Shown: positions 25,263 to 34,400, counted from the first letter of the stretch. The stretch: DNA of 64,000 bases from Prorocentrum cordatum (GCA_963575745.1 CAUYUJ010000867.1:1-64000); one strand, 5' to 3'. Numbers and translations are program-made. The notes: generated by a model not told the origin, from the sequence alone.

Positions 25263-25815
25263 GGACGCGGAGCTTACCTCCCGCTCTCCCTCGGCCTTGC
25301 CCCGCCGGGGGGCTCTCTCGAGCTGCATTGTGCAGTAGGGAGTTGGGTTCCACATACTGTACACTCTTCCGCACACATCTTGGACAGCCTGCGGCCCCTC
25401 TGCTGGCATCAGGCTCCTGATTGAACTGGTTACTGGGAGGCAACGCCCTGCTGGTACGAGTGGAGCACGCATACGTCTGCATCTGCTTTTGTTCTTGGGA
25501 GCGTGCCTTCTTCCATTTTTGCTCTCGTCCATTATTCATTCCACGTGTGCGAGTTGAGTATTGTTGTATCGTCTGTGCAGTCACGAACAGCTTCGGAGAG
25601 CCAGCAGGAGGGTGGAACGTCTTATATCCTCTCGGAGAGCCTAGCTGTGTTTGGGATCGATTCTTTGCAGATCTGGAAGACTTCTATTGGGAGGATTACT
25701 GTCGCCTAGAGTGTTGCATATTTCGTCGTTCCCGACCTTATCGACACTACTCGCATCGTTCTTGGTGTCTCTGTAAGTTCAAGAAGGGTCGTTTCGCCAG
25801 TTCTTTCCAGAAGAA
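25263..25815 (+). promoter_or_regulatory. Element 1 5' untranslated leader
   Basis: 553 bp between the left junction and the ORF1 ATG. It should contain an internal promoter if the element is autonomous, but I recognise no specific promoter motif. A 142-codon open frame (25421-25849) crosses it and overlaps ORF1 in another frame. I do not call it a gene because it has no counterpart in element 2. Confidence 0.5.
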
Positions 25816-26886
25816 ATGGAGGTTGACGGTCAGGGTAGCAAGAGGATGAAGACGGATATGGAGGAGGAGGAGAAGGTGGACAAGACGGGAGGTGACATTC
25901 GTGATCAAAAGGCCATGAGAGAGAAAATTCTGAGTCTTCAAAAAGATGAGAGTTTGCGATTGTTCATGCAGATGTCCTTTCAGAATCATGATGAGTCGAA
26001 GGCCGCCTCGGTGGCCACTGACGTGCGTATTAGTAGTATGGATCAACGTCTCGGGGTCCAGACAGAGAAACTCACGGCCATTGAGAAGAAACAGCAGGAG
26101 CAGGAGATTAGGCTTAAGAACTTGGAGACCCTGGCCAGCCAGGATACTGCTTCGATTGGATCCTCTAACTCTACGATAGCAGCCCCGAGATTTGCAGGAC
26201 GAACATCGACGGCAAAATTTACTCCTACATATGTAGAATTGTACGGATGGGTCCAGGACTGGTCGAATCGCACGAGTAGGGAACTTACGATGATCGACGA
26301 TACGGATGCCTGCACACTACTCCAGAACACCCTGGGTCTATTGAAAGCGGATAACGAGCAGTTACACGGTCAAGTGGATGTGGTCAGCTCTGAGAAACTT
26401 GCCAGATCGAAACCGATGACGGGGAATATCAAGATTAGATTTAAGGTTGGGGCAGGGAGTGAAGTGGTCTATGCTGTACAGCGCGCTCTCACACGTATAA
26501 ATGATGACGAATCGCTTAACCACGCCTTTTACACCAAGGTGAAGTCGAAGGTGTCTCGTTTGAGAGTTCGTGCAGAGGTCCCAGACGAGAAGATCCCACA
26601 CAATCAAGCAGTTGGCCGATTTTATGGTGTCTGGAGCAGGAAGCACCCCACCATCTTCCTCAAAGGATCGACTGGATACGGAAAGTCGCCGTCCACGATG
26701 TACTCTGACCCCGTTGAGGGGAAGCGGAGCTTGCTGGCCGAGTATCAGGCGGCCAGCTTCGGGGGATCTGGGCAGTGGCGAGTTATCCCAGCAGCTTGGA
26801 CGTCTTTCGCCCAGAGGCACGGCATCACCATGACGGCGACAGAGCTCGAGGAGCTAGTCACGGACTCCAGGGCTGCTTCTCAGTGA
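25816..26886 (+). CDS. Element 1 ORF1 protein (putative gag-like RNA-binding protein)
   Basis: This 356-aa protein starts at the ATG beginning MEVDGQ. Residues ~8-25 hold a basic patch (KRMKTD) followed by acidic residues, a possible nuclear-localisation signal. Residues ~75-105 form a likely coiled coil (TEKLTAIEKKQQEQEIRLKN). A conserved block TAKFTPTYVELYGWVQDWSN (~residues 132-151) is shared with element 2 (SSQFTPTYLELKGWVTDWSN). Downstream parts (IKIRFKVG; VGRFYGVWSRKHPT) also align with element 2. I see no CCHC zinc knuckle or esterase motif. By position it should be the retrotransposon's nucleic-acid-binding particle protein, a role inferred from LINE ORF1 proteins rather than from a recognised domain. 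It ends at a TGA in the same frame as ORF2. Confidence 0.85.
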   Translation: MEVDGQGSKRMKTDMEEEEKVDKTGGDIRDQKAMREKILSLQKDESLRLFMQMSFQNHDESKAASVATDVRISSMDQRLGVQTEKLTAIEKKQQEQEIRLKNLETLASQDTASIGSSNSTIAAPRFAGRTSTAKFTPTYVELYGWVQDWSNRTSRELTMIDDTDACTLLQNTLGLLKADNEQLHGQVDVVSSEKLARSKPMTGNIKIRFKVGAGSEVVYAVQRALTRINDDESLNHAFYTKVKSKVSRLRVRAEVPDEKIPHNQAVGRFYGVWSRKHPTIFLKGSTGYGKSPSTMYSDPVEGKRSLLAEYQAASFGGSGQWRVIPAAWTSFAQRHGITMTATELEELVTDSRAASQ

Positions 26887-26922
26887 CGCCGACGGGCGGA
26901 GCCGACGGAAGTCCGCTTCGCC
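26884..26922 (+). promoter_or_regulatory. Candidate TGA readthrough signal between ORF1 and ORF2
   Basis: The stop is CAG-TGA-CGC. After an 8-nt spacer (26887-26894) comes a hairpin: GGCGGAGC (26895-26902) pairs with GCTTCGCC (26915-26922, one G-U pair). Inside it, GAC-GGAA-GTC (26904-26913) forms a second short stem with a GNRA-type loop. TGA followed by C and a stem about 8 nt downstream is the known layout of type II viral readthrough sites. Here the downstream frame remains open for 1506 codons with no ATG until 27049, which lies inside the endonuclease domain. Element 2 has the same arrangement. Confidence 0.7.
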
Positions 26923-29900
26923 ACGCTCAACCTTCAACGTGCGGGGAGGAAGGATGACAAAGCTTATAGTGTTCTGACGAGGGTAGTCTACGGAGCACAC
27001 CTAGGCTGGGATTTCCTGGGGGTACAGGAGTCTCAGAACATCGACGTTATGGCGCAATGGCTTGTCAAAATGGGACTGTACTACCACGTCTCGGAGGATC
27101 GCCGTGCTATGATACTCTATCGGAGGGCTGATAGTGTTCGAGGCCAATGGGCCTCAGAGAGGTGGTGCGCGATCCTTGCTGGACGGATGCTCTTTGTCTC
27201 ATTGTACTTGCCTGATGCCAGCCAGCCCGAGTTTCTGGAGATATCACATTGTGCACTCCAGTCGGTGAGCTTGCTCAGAAAGTACGTATGCCGTCGTTAT
27301 GGCTTCTGTCGTCTTGTTGTTGCCATGGATGCGAATGTTGAGATACAGCCACACTTACAGCATGAGGAGGAGGTTTATTCGGGAGGAGGCTTGGAGGTAG
27401 TGCAGATCCAGGCCACGGGGACCAAGGAGCGGGAGAGGAAGGAGAAGGTGGAGAGCTTGCGACAGGAGGTGGAGGATTGGTTGGTTCAGGAGCGTATGTG
27501 TGCTTCGAATTCTTTTGGAGCTAGGAAGCCGACTTGGTTTGATTATCGGAAGGGGTCCCGCCGTGAAGTGCTGGATTACATCCTTGTTCCTCATGGATCG
27601 CAGGTGTCGGGGTGCTCGGTTGAGTTTCTGTACGTAGGACAGCAGCAGGGAGCCGTGATGAGATTATCAGATCATGCCCTTGTTCGAGCTTCTCTGAGAG
27701 TGGCTTCCAGGGAGTCGGCGAGACGGAATCTCTCACGACGTTCTCGAACCTTGAAAGGCTGGGACCCACTCAACTTGTCTGCTCGTCGATCGTGTCGCCA
27801 GTTGTTGGATGCCAATCTATTTTCGTGCCAACTTATGTGTCAGGCAGAGAGTGTTATCTATTCGTGTGCGTCGGCCACCGAATGTACCCCGAAGCGCCCA
27901 GCTCGACCCCCTGAACGATCGGAGTTGCTGCGGTCCTTGGATGTGCAGGTCTACCGGAGGAGGGCGGAGAGGGGGACGTTAGCCTATCGACTTCTACGCA
28001 GAAAAAGAGATCGGGAAGCGAGAAAATTCAAACGAGCAAAGCTGGAATGGGAAGCGGAGCGTCCACGTAAAGCAGCTTTGAAGGCGGTGAAGATTGAGGG
28101 GGAGGAGAGCGTGGACAGGGAGAGGTGGATGGAGGAGATGATGAAGTTGAAGGAGGTCTGCGAGGATGAGGAGGAGCGTCGGCGGTCGATCAAGATTGTC
28201 CAGGGCCTCAGGGAGGAGCTCCAGGGGTCCCCCAGACCCCAGGAGGCGACGCTCACGATGGCGGTGGTCCTTCGGGCCCGAGCTCGACTCAACCCTGGAA
28301 AAGCCACGGGACCAGACGGGGTGGGGGCAGAAGTAATCAAAGCGCTTCCGTGGAGAGCCGTTCGCACTATCAAGCGATTATTTTGTGATATCTTACGTGG
28401 CATTGTTGTACCTCCATCTTCTTGGCATCAAACATTGACGACACTACTTCCCAAATCTTATCCGATATGCGATGTTTCTGATACGAGGCGTATTTCTGTG
28501 GAGAGTATCTTTAAGAAGTGGTACAGTACTTGTCTCTCGATCATGCTTGAACCATATTGTCTCCAGGCTGGCACTCATGCATCGTTATTCGGTTTCGTTC
28601 CCAAAAGATCATGCACCGAGATATTTGCAGGACTTAAGGCAGCAGCACAACACGCCTCACAGTGGGGGAAGGATCGACGTCTGGTTCTGGGGTCAGCGGA
28701 TGTGAAGCAAGCTTTCCAGAACACGAAAATCTCGACGGTCAAACGTGCGTTCGACGTCCTCTCTATCCCTCCCTGGCTCCAGTACGGTGTGCTCGTGCCT
28801 ATGCCGTGCGAGGTCACTTCGCTTCTCTTCCAGGGCTTGCAGCTGCCAGATGTGGGAATTGATACCCACATCAGGACAGGTGGGAACGACAGCCCCTCCT
28901 TGTGGAACCTGATAGTCGTTGCGATGTGGGCTCCTTTATTTAAGCTTTGGGATGAGCAGGGGATTGGGTTTCATTGTCTGGATCCAAACTCGGTGGGAGA
29001 AGTTTCGGCCTCGGTTCCTGTACACCACTTGCTATATGCCGACAACATCTTTATCTTGGGATCTTCGGAGGAGGAGTTTAGGCGACAGGTAGGAGACATG
29101 ACAGAGACTCTGCGGGGATGGGGATTCGAATGGAAGATCGAGTCGCTCGAGGTCGCGTTTATCGGTTTCTCGGAGAAGCCAAAACATCCTATCCTGGTTC
29201 GGGTTCAGGATCAGATGGTGCCGTTCAAAGTAGTTGATGAGATGAATGTCTTGGGGAACAGCATATACTGTAGCTATAGGGAGGCACACCAGGACCTTCG
29301 GCGGCGGATCGGGGCCGCGCGACGAGCCTTCCATGCGCATGCAGCTTATTTTAGATCAAAGGCAGTCCCGTTTTCGGCCAAGTGTAGGAGTTATATCACT
29401 CGGGTTCAGAGCATTCTCATTTATGGAAGTCAAGGTATTAGTTGGGACAGGGACTCCTTGCAGAGCCTGAATGTCTTTGAGGGAAATTGTCTTTACCAGA
29501 TGACGTCACCCCAAAAGCCAGCCTCCGAAAGTTGGGTTGTTTGGAAGCCAGCTCGACTCAGAATTGCTAGACGGATGTTCTTTGAAGCAAAGTGCCAGAG
29601 TGCAGTGCAGAGAGTTCTTTATTCCTTGTGGCAGCTTGGAGCTGACATAGCATCATATTTTGGAGCTAATGTCGACAGCGGATATCAGATTCCTGAGTCG
29701 GAGCTGAGCCCAGGAATGGTCGCGGGCTCTCTAGTTACCAATGGGATGGGGGAGGTCTCTTCAGTTACCAATGGGATGGGGGCTGTCTCTTCAGTTACTA
29801 GTGGGATGGGTGCAGTCTCTTCAGATATGAATGGGATGGGTGTGGTCTCTTCTGATATGCATGGGATGGTCTCTCCAGTTACCAGTGGGATGGATGTGGT

Positions 29901-31407
29901 CTCTTCAGTTACTGGTGGGATGGTGGGAGTCTCTTCAGTTACCAGTGGGATGGGTGCTGTCTCTGATATGCATGGGATGGTCTCTCCAGTTACCAGTGGG
30001 ATGGGTGTGGTCTCTTCAGTTACTAATGGGATGGTGGGAGTCTCTTCAGTTACCAGTGGGATGGGTGCTGTCTCTGCAGTTACTAATGGGATGGGCGCAG
30101 TCTCCTCAGATACGAATGGGATGGGCGCTGTCTCTTCAGATATGCATGGGATGGTCTCTTCTGCTATGCCCTCTGATAGGGCCTCTTCTTCTCGAGATGT
30201 TGAAGTTCCCTGTGAGCGGGGGGGGCCTAGGGATTCCCCCAGGCCCCCCCCGAAACGTCGGAGGGTGGCTGTTCCTGGACCTGGACAACAGACGGTGTAT
30301 CCTCGTGCGCATCGTGACGCACGCCGGCTTCTGATGTGCTGTACCCCGAGGTGGGAGGAGAAAAGGACACTGGAGTCAAAATATTGGCGTTCACAGTGGA
30401 AGTGGAAGGAGGCCTCGAAACTGACACGATTAGGCAGTACTAAGGGGCAGGCGACGGGTGAACATCCTTGGTGTTTCATGTTCCAGACGATATTTCCCTC
30501 GTTTGTGAATCTGGAGGATCGGTGGTGGAGGGCGTGCTCTTTCTCTTACTCTGACTTCGTTCAGTATTGCAGGCAGTTCCTGGAAGCTTGTACTTTGGGG
30601 TCTCTGTTTGACTTGTTTGTTGTCCGTGGAGGAACTGGAGGGAGAGGAGACTACATAAAGGAGAGGGGGGAGGAGATGTTGGCTCGTCCGTTGTCGGCGA
30701 AGGAGTCCGAGAAGCTGGCCCAGAGATTGGCCTCGAACAATGAACAGGAGCCGACTTGGGATCTGAGTGATGATGGGATCGGTCTCGAGCTGACGGGCGA
30801 TTCGCTTCTTATCTGTAACTGGATCAATGGTCTCTGGAAGGTTGAGGGAGGAGAAGGAGGAGATGGGGCTTCTTATCGTAGGCGGGTGGCAAATATTATT
30901 TCTCTTTTGGAAGAGTTGGAGGAGGAAGGAATACGACCCCCCTCATGGGGCAACGACTTCATTCGACACATATATCGAGAGAGTAACACAGTAGCTGATG
31001 AACTTACCCACTTAGCACGGGAAGGCCAGATATTCAGAGAGCTGTTCCACCACCATATCTTTCGTTCTGATGTCCGAGACAACTTTCGAGTTATTGGCCT
31101 CCGCGGATCCTTCGACGGCGGAGTGTGTGCCCAAGGTGTGGGCGTTGGCTGGTTTCTGCAGATTGGATATATTCCTCGATTCCATGACCCTTACCCTGAC
31201 CCTGAGCATAGAGATAAGAGAGCTCGTGTAGTCTCCCTCTTCCCCCAAGCCTCCTCTCCTTGTCCAATCATATGGGAAATAGTAGGGCGTTGTGCACAGG
31301 CACTCCCCTCCCATAGCAGTATCACTGACGCTGAGCTTTCGGGTCTCGAGGGCCTCTTGCGGGCCGCAGTCCAGGTGGCCCAAGACCTCCAGCTGCAGAG
31401 AGACTAG
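26887..31407 (+). CDS. Element 1 ORF2: endonuclease / reverse transcriptase / permuted RNase H
   Basis: The 1506-codon open frame follows the ORF1 TGA directly. The first ATG (27049) would remove the first endonuclease motifs, so the frame start is given. EEP endonuclease: TLNLQ and VQES before that ATG, AMDAN (D at 27328), a TWF...VLDYI block (D at 27574), and LSDH (H at 27673), so all catalytic positions are kept. Reverse transcriptase: GPDG near 28310, motif A ADVKQAF (D at 28699), motif B RTGGNDSP (~28873-28911), motif C LLYADN (D at 29041, then Asn where Asp is expected), motif D-like WKIESLE. A 10-aa repeat domain follows (29720-30165). RNase H motifs end the protein in the order GDS, AD, FDGG, TDAEL. 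It should nick the target, copy the element RNA and degrade the template. The missing second Asp of motif C is the main doubt about activity. Confidence 0.92.
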   Translation, partial: RRRAEPTEVRFATLNLQRAGRKDDKAYSVLTRVVYGAHLGWDFLGVQESQNIDVMAQWLVKMGLYYHVSEDRRAMILYRRADSVRGQWASERWCAILAGRMLFVSLYLPDASQPEFLEISHCALQSVSLLRKYVCRRYGFCRLVVAMDANVEIQPHLQHEEEVYSGGGLEVVQIQATGTKERERKEKVESLRQEVEDWLVQERMCASNSFGARKPTWFDYRKGSRREVLDYILVPHGSQVSGCSVEFLYVGQQQGAVMRLSDHALVRASLRVASRESARRNLSRRSRTLKGWDPLNLSARRSCRQLLDANLFSCQLMCQAESVIYSCASATECTPKRPARPPERSELLRSLDVQVYRRRAERGTLAYRLLRRKRDREARKFKRAKLEWEAERPRKAALKAVKIEGEESVDRERWMEEMMKLKEVCEDEEERRRSIKIVQGLREELQGSPRPQEATLTMAVVLRARARLNPGKATGPDGVGAEVIKALPWRAVRTIKRLFCDILRGIVVPPSSWHQTLTTLLPKSYPICDVSDTRRISVESIFKKWYSTCLSIMLEPYCLQAGTHASLFGFVPKRSCTEIFAGLKAAAQHASQWGKDRRLVLGSADVKQAFQNTKISTVKRAFDVLSIPPWLQYGVLVPMPCEVTSLLFQGLQLPDVGIDTHIRTGGNDSPSLWNLIVVAMWAPLFKLWDEQGIGFHCLDPNSVGEVSASVPVHHLLYADNIFILGSSEEEFRRQVGDMTETLRGWGFEWKIESLEVAFIGFSEKPKHPILVRVQDQMVPFKVVDEMNVLGNSIYCSYREAHQDLRRRIGAARRAFHAHAAYFRSKAVPFSAKCRSYITRVQSILIYGSQGISWDRDSLQSLNVFEGNCLYQMTSPQKPASESWVVWKPARLRIARRMFFEAKCQSAVQRVLYSLWQLGADIASYFGANVDSGYQIPESELSPGMVAGSLVTNGMGEVSSVTNGMGAVSSVTSGMGAVSSDMNGMGVVSSDMHGMVSPVTSGMDVVSSVTGGMVGVSSVTSGMGAVSDMHGMVSPVTSGMGVVSSVTNGMVGVSSVTSGMGAVSAVTNGMGAVSSDTNGMGAVSSDMHGMVSSAMPSDRASSSRDVEVPCERGGPRDSPRPPPKRRRVAVPGPGQQTVYPRAHRDARRLLMCCTPRWEEKRTLESKYWRSQWKWKEASKLTRLGSTKGQATGEHPWCFMFQTIFPSFVNLEDRWWRACSFSYSDFVQYCRQFLEACTLGSLFDLFVVRGGTGGRGDYIKERGEEMLARPLSAKESEKLAQRLASNNEQEPTWDLSDDGIGLELTGDSLLICNWINGLWKVEGGEGGDGASYRRRVANIISLLEELEEEGIRPPSWGNDFIRHIYRESNTVADELTHLAREGQIFRELFHHHIFRSDVRDNFRVIGLRGSFDGGVCAQGVGVGWFLQIGYIPRFHDPYPDPEHRDKRARVVSLFPQASSPCPIIWEIVGRCAQALPSHSSITDAELSGLEGLLRAAVQVAQDLQLQRD
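29720..30165 (+). repeat. In-frame 30-bp minisatellite inside ORF2
   Basis: About 14 imperfect copies of a 30-bp unit encode the 10-residue repeat VTNGMGAVSS, with variants SDMHGMVS and VTSGMVGVSS. It lies between the reverse transcriptase thumb and the RNase H region. Length changes are multiples of three, so the frame is kept. Element 2 has no such domain at this place, so this is a lineage-specific expansion and probably a flexible linker. Confidence 0.9.
30775..31404 (+). other. Circularly permuted RNase H domain (element 1)
   Basis: Read from the N-terminus: LTGDSLLICNW (Asp at 30799-30801, matching the strand-4 Asp of RNase HI), RHIYRESNTVADEL (Asp at 30997-30999, matching the last catalytic Asp), a linker, RGSFDGGVCA (Asp at 31114-31116, matching the first catalytic Asp of strand 1) and SITDAELSGLEG (Glu at 31333-31335, matching the helix-A Glu). 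All four metal-binding carboxylates are present, but the usual second half comes before the usual first half. The GDS-to-AD spacing is 66 residues, against 64 between D70 and D134 of E. coli RNase HI. Confidence 0.8.
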
Positions 31408-31466
31408 GTAGGCACTTAACGGGCGCTGGGGCGCTCGGTGCCTGGTCAGCCTCCCCAAAAAAAAAA
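31408..31466 (+). terminator. Element 1 3' untranslated end with hairpin and poly-A
   Basis: A very short 3' leader in which AGGCAC and GTGCCT can pair around a GGGCGCTGGGGCGCTC loop, followed by CAGCCTCCCC and ten As (31457-31466). A terminal stem-loop next to the priming end is typical of what LINE reverse transcriptases recognise; that role is inferred here. Confidence 0.6.
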
Positions 31467-34400
31467 CAAAGGTTGACGGTTTACCGCCGGCGCCCAGTGC
31501 ATTCAGAATGATCAGGCGCGTTCGCCTGTTGAATCCAGAGGTCTGAACTCGGTCTGCTAGCCGAGCTAGGGTCGCAAACCTATTCGTATTATTCGAGTCA
31601 TTGTAGCAGACGCTCTGGGTTTTTCGTACTTAACTCGATCTGTAGGGCAGCCACAGAGCTGATAATCGCAGAAATCGATTGAGAATTATCAGGCGCGTTC
31701 GTCTGTTGAATCAAAAGCTCTGAACTCGGCCTGCTCCCCGAGCTAGGTTCGCGAACCTATTGGTATTGTTCGAGTCATCTTGAGAAGTGCTCTCGGTTTT
31801 CTGTACTTAAATCGTGCTGGGGGAGGGATACAGTGCTGCTGGTCTCAGGAATCGATTTCGAGATATCAGGCGCGTCCGTTCGTCGAACCGAGAGCTCGGA
31901 ACTCGGTCTGCTGCTCGAACGAGATCCGCGAAACTGTTGTATTATTCGAGTCATCCTGAGAGGTACTCTCGGTTTTCTGCACTTAAATCAGGCTGTATGG
32001 GCGGCTGCAGAGCTGGTAATCACAGGAATCGATCCGCAGACATCAGACGCGTCCGCCTGTCGCATTCAGAGGTCTGAATTCGGTTTCATACTCAAGCTCG
32101 ATTGGAAAACTGTTCGTTTGTTTGGTTAGAGTCATCTTGAGAGGTCTATCATCGCTTGGGCTGAAAAACTAGTCGTTCTCTGAAATTCTTTTCCACATTA
32201 TATATTGTCAGGAAGCTCTACGAGTCCCCCGGCGGTAAGAAAGGTTGACGGTTTACCGCCGGCGCCCAGTTTTCCGGCGTGTGTTGTCTTTGCTCTCCGG
32301 GTTTTGCACGGGACGCTAACAATGTGGGCTCGCCAGGACGGCTTTTATCTCGGGAGCTCTTGGGCAAGATAAGCTACAAGGAATAACTCGTAGAGCTTCC
32401 CTTAGCAAGTTATGGATGGAAGCTAAGAGTAATTCCGGCGCGCTGGAGAGCTAGTTGGCAAGAAAATCTCGACGGAACTTTTGGTGACTTTTGGTTGGTT
32501 GAAAATTTTGTTCTCGAAATTCAACAATTCGTTAGAGCTCTAGTATTTTTTCCCGTGATATTTGATCTTATTCCCGCTCGCCATCTGGATTTCAGCTCGA
32601 TCAGGTGAATATTACTATCGAAAAGCATTCTGGCGGGATCGGCCGTTTTGAGTCATCTTGATATGTGCTGACGGTTTTCTGAACATAATTCGAGCTCCAG
32701 GGCAGCGACCGAGCTGGTAAGCACAGCTAATGCATGCAGAATGATGAGGCACGTTCGCCTGTTGAACCCAGAGGTCTGAGGTCTGCTAGCCGAGCTAGGT
32801 TCGCAAACCTGTTCGTATTATTCTAGTCATCTTGACAGAAACTCTCGGTTTTCTGCACTTAACTCGAGCTGTAGGACAGCTACAGAGCTGATATTTACAG
32901 GCACCAATTCAGAATCATCAGTTACGTTTGTCTGTCGAATCCAGAGCTCTGAACTCGGTCTGCTGCCCGATCTAGAATCGCGAAACTATTCGTATCGTTC
33001 GAGTCGCTCGCGAGATGTTGCCGGTTATCTGGACTTAACTCTGGCTGTAGGGGGGCTGCATGGCTGGTAATCACTGGAATCGATTTCAAGACATCAGGCG
33101 CGTCCGCCTGTCGAATACAGAGCTCTGAACTCTGTCTGCTGCCCGAACTAGGTCCGCGAAACTATTCCTATTGTTCGAGTCATCCTGAGAGGTGCTGTCG
33201 GTTTTCTGCACTTAACTCGAGCTGTAGGGGGGCTGCAGGGCTGGTAATGACAGGAGTCGATTGCAGACATCAGACGCGTCCGTCTGTCGCATTCAGAGGT
33301 CAAAAACTATTCACTATAAGTCAGATTGTTGGTAAGTGCTGTCTGTTTTCTCAAGTTAAGTCGATTTAGGAAGCTCTACGAGTCTCCCGGCGGTAATCAA
33401 GGTTGACGGTTCACCGCCGGCGCCCAGTTCGGGCGGAGGTGGAGCTAGTTCGCCGACCGACCTTAAGAGGCAATTTGACGACTTGGGGCTGGTTATCCTA
33501 TCTTTATGCACAGAAACTCGTAGAGCTTCCCTTAGCAAGTTATTGCTGAGGCTAAGAGTAATTCCGGGGCGCTGCAGAGCTAGTTGGCAAGCAAAATCTC
33601 GACAGACCTTTTGGTGACTTTTGGTCGGTTGAATTTTTCTCGAAATTCAACAATTCGTTAGAACTCTAGTATTTTGCCCATGATATTCGATCTTATTCCC
33701 GCTCGCCATCTTGATCTCAGCTCGATCGGGTACCTTGTACTGCGAAAAAGCAGGCAGGCGGGATCGGCCGTTTCGAGTCATCTTGATACGCGCTGTCGGT
33801 TTTCTGAACATAACTCGAGCTTCAGGACAGCTACAGAGCTGCTGCGCACAGCTAATCGATGCAGAAGGATCAGGCGCGTTCGCCTGTTGAACCCAGAGGC
33901 CTGAACTCGGTCTGCTAGCCGAGCTAGGTCAAAAACCTATTCGTATTATCCGAGTCATCTTGATAGACGCTCTCGGTATTTTGTGCTCAACCGAGCTGTA
34001 GGGCAGCTACAGAGCTGATAGTCACAGAAATCGATTGGGAATCATCATGCGCGTTCGTTTTTTGAATTGAGAGCCTTGCACTCGGCCTGCTGCCCGAACT
34101 AGAATCGCGAAACTATTCGTATTCTTCGAATTATCTGAAGAGGTACTGTCGCTTTCTAAATCGAACTCGGGCTGTAGGGGGCTACAGTACTGGTGGGGAC
34201 AGCGATCGATTTGGAGACATCAGGCGCGTCGGCCTGTGGAAGCCAGAGCTCGGAACTCGGCCTGCTGCCTGAACTCGGTCCGCGAACCTGTTCGTATTGT
34301 TCGAGTCATCCTGAAAGATGCTGTCGGTTTTCTGCGCTTAACTCGGGCTGTGGGGGAGCTGCAGGGCTGGAAGTCACAGGAATCGATTCGGAGACATCAG

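Larger units (their letters stand above)
25263..31466 (+). mobile_element. Element 1: near-intact APE-type non-LTR retrotransposon
   Basis: The 6.2-kb element comprises a ~550-bp 5' leader, ORF1 (25816-26886), an in-frame TGA, ORF2 (endonuclease, reverse transcriptase, RNase H; 26887-31407), a 50-nt 3' leader and a 10-A tail (31457-31466). A 12-bp target duplication in the loop of an M1 hairpin flanks it. Clean target duplication, poly-A and open frames indicate a young insertion. The architecture (EEP endonuclease, RT, C-terminal RNase H) is that of I/R1-like LINE clades; the exact clade cannot be assigned here. Its base and codon composition is clearly unlike the flanking satellite, and the coding parts contain no introns. 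Confidence 0.93.

Noticed and set aside
25421-25849. 142-codon ORF in the element 1 leader
   Set aside because: No counterpart in element 2 and it overlaps the true ORF1 start in another frame.
26884-26886. TGA as a reassigned sense codon
   Set aside because: No TGA occurs inside ORF2 of element 1 over 1506 codons, and element 2 RNase H ends at a TGA, so TGA acts as a stop in this system.
29685-30479. 264-codon antisense ORF opposite the ORF2 minisatellite
   Set aside because: Reverse reading of the 30-bp repeat and its flanks; the plus-strand frame is clearly the gene.
30775-31404. Two degenerate tandem RNase H copies instead of a permutation
   Set aside because: No DGG or helix-A motif precedes GDSLL and no GDS/AD pair follows TDAEL in either element, and spacings fit one complete permuted domain.
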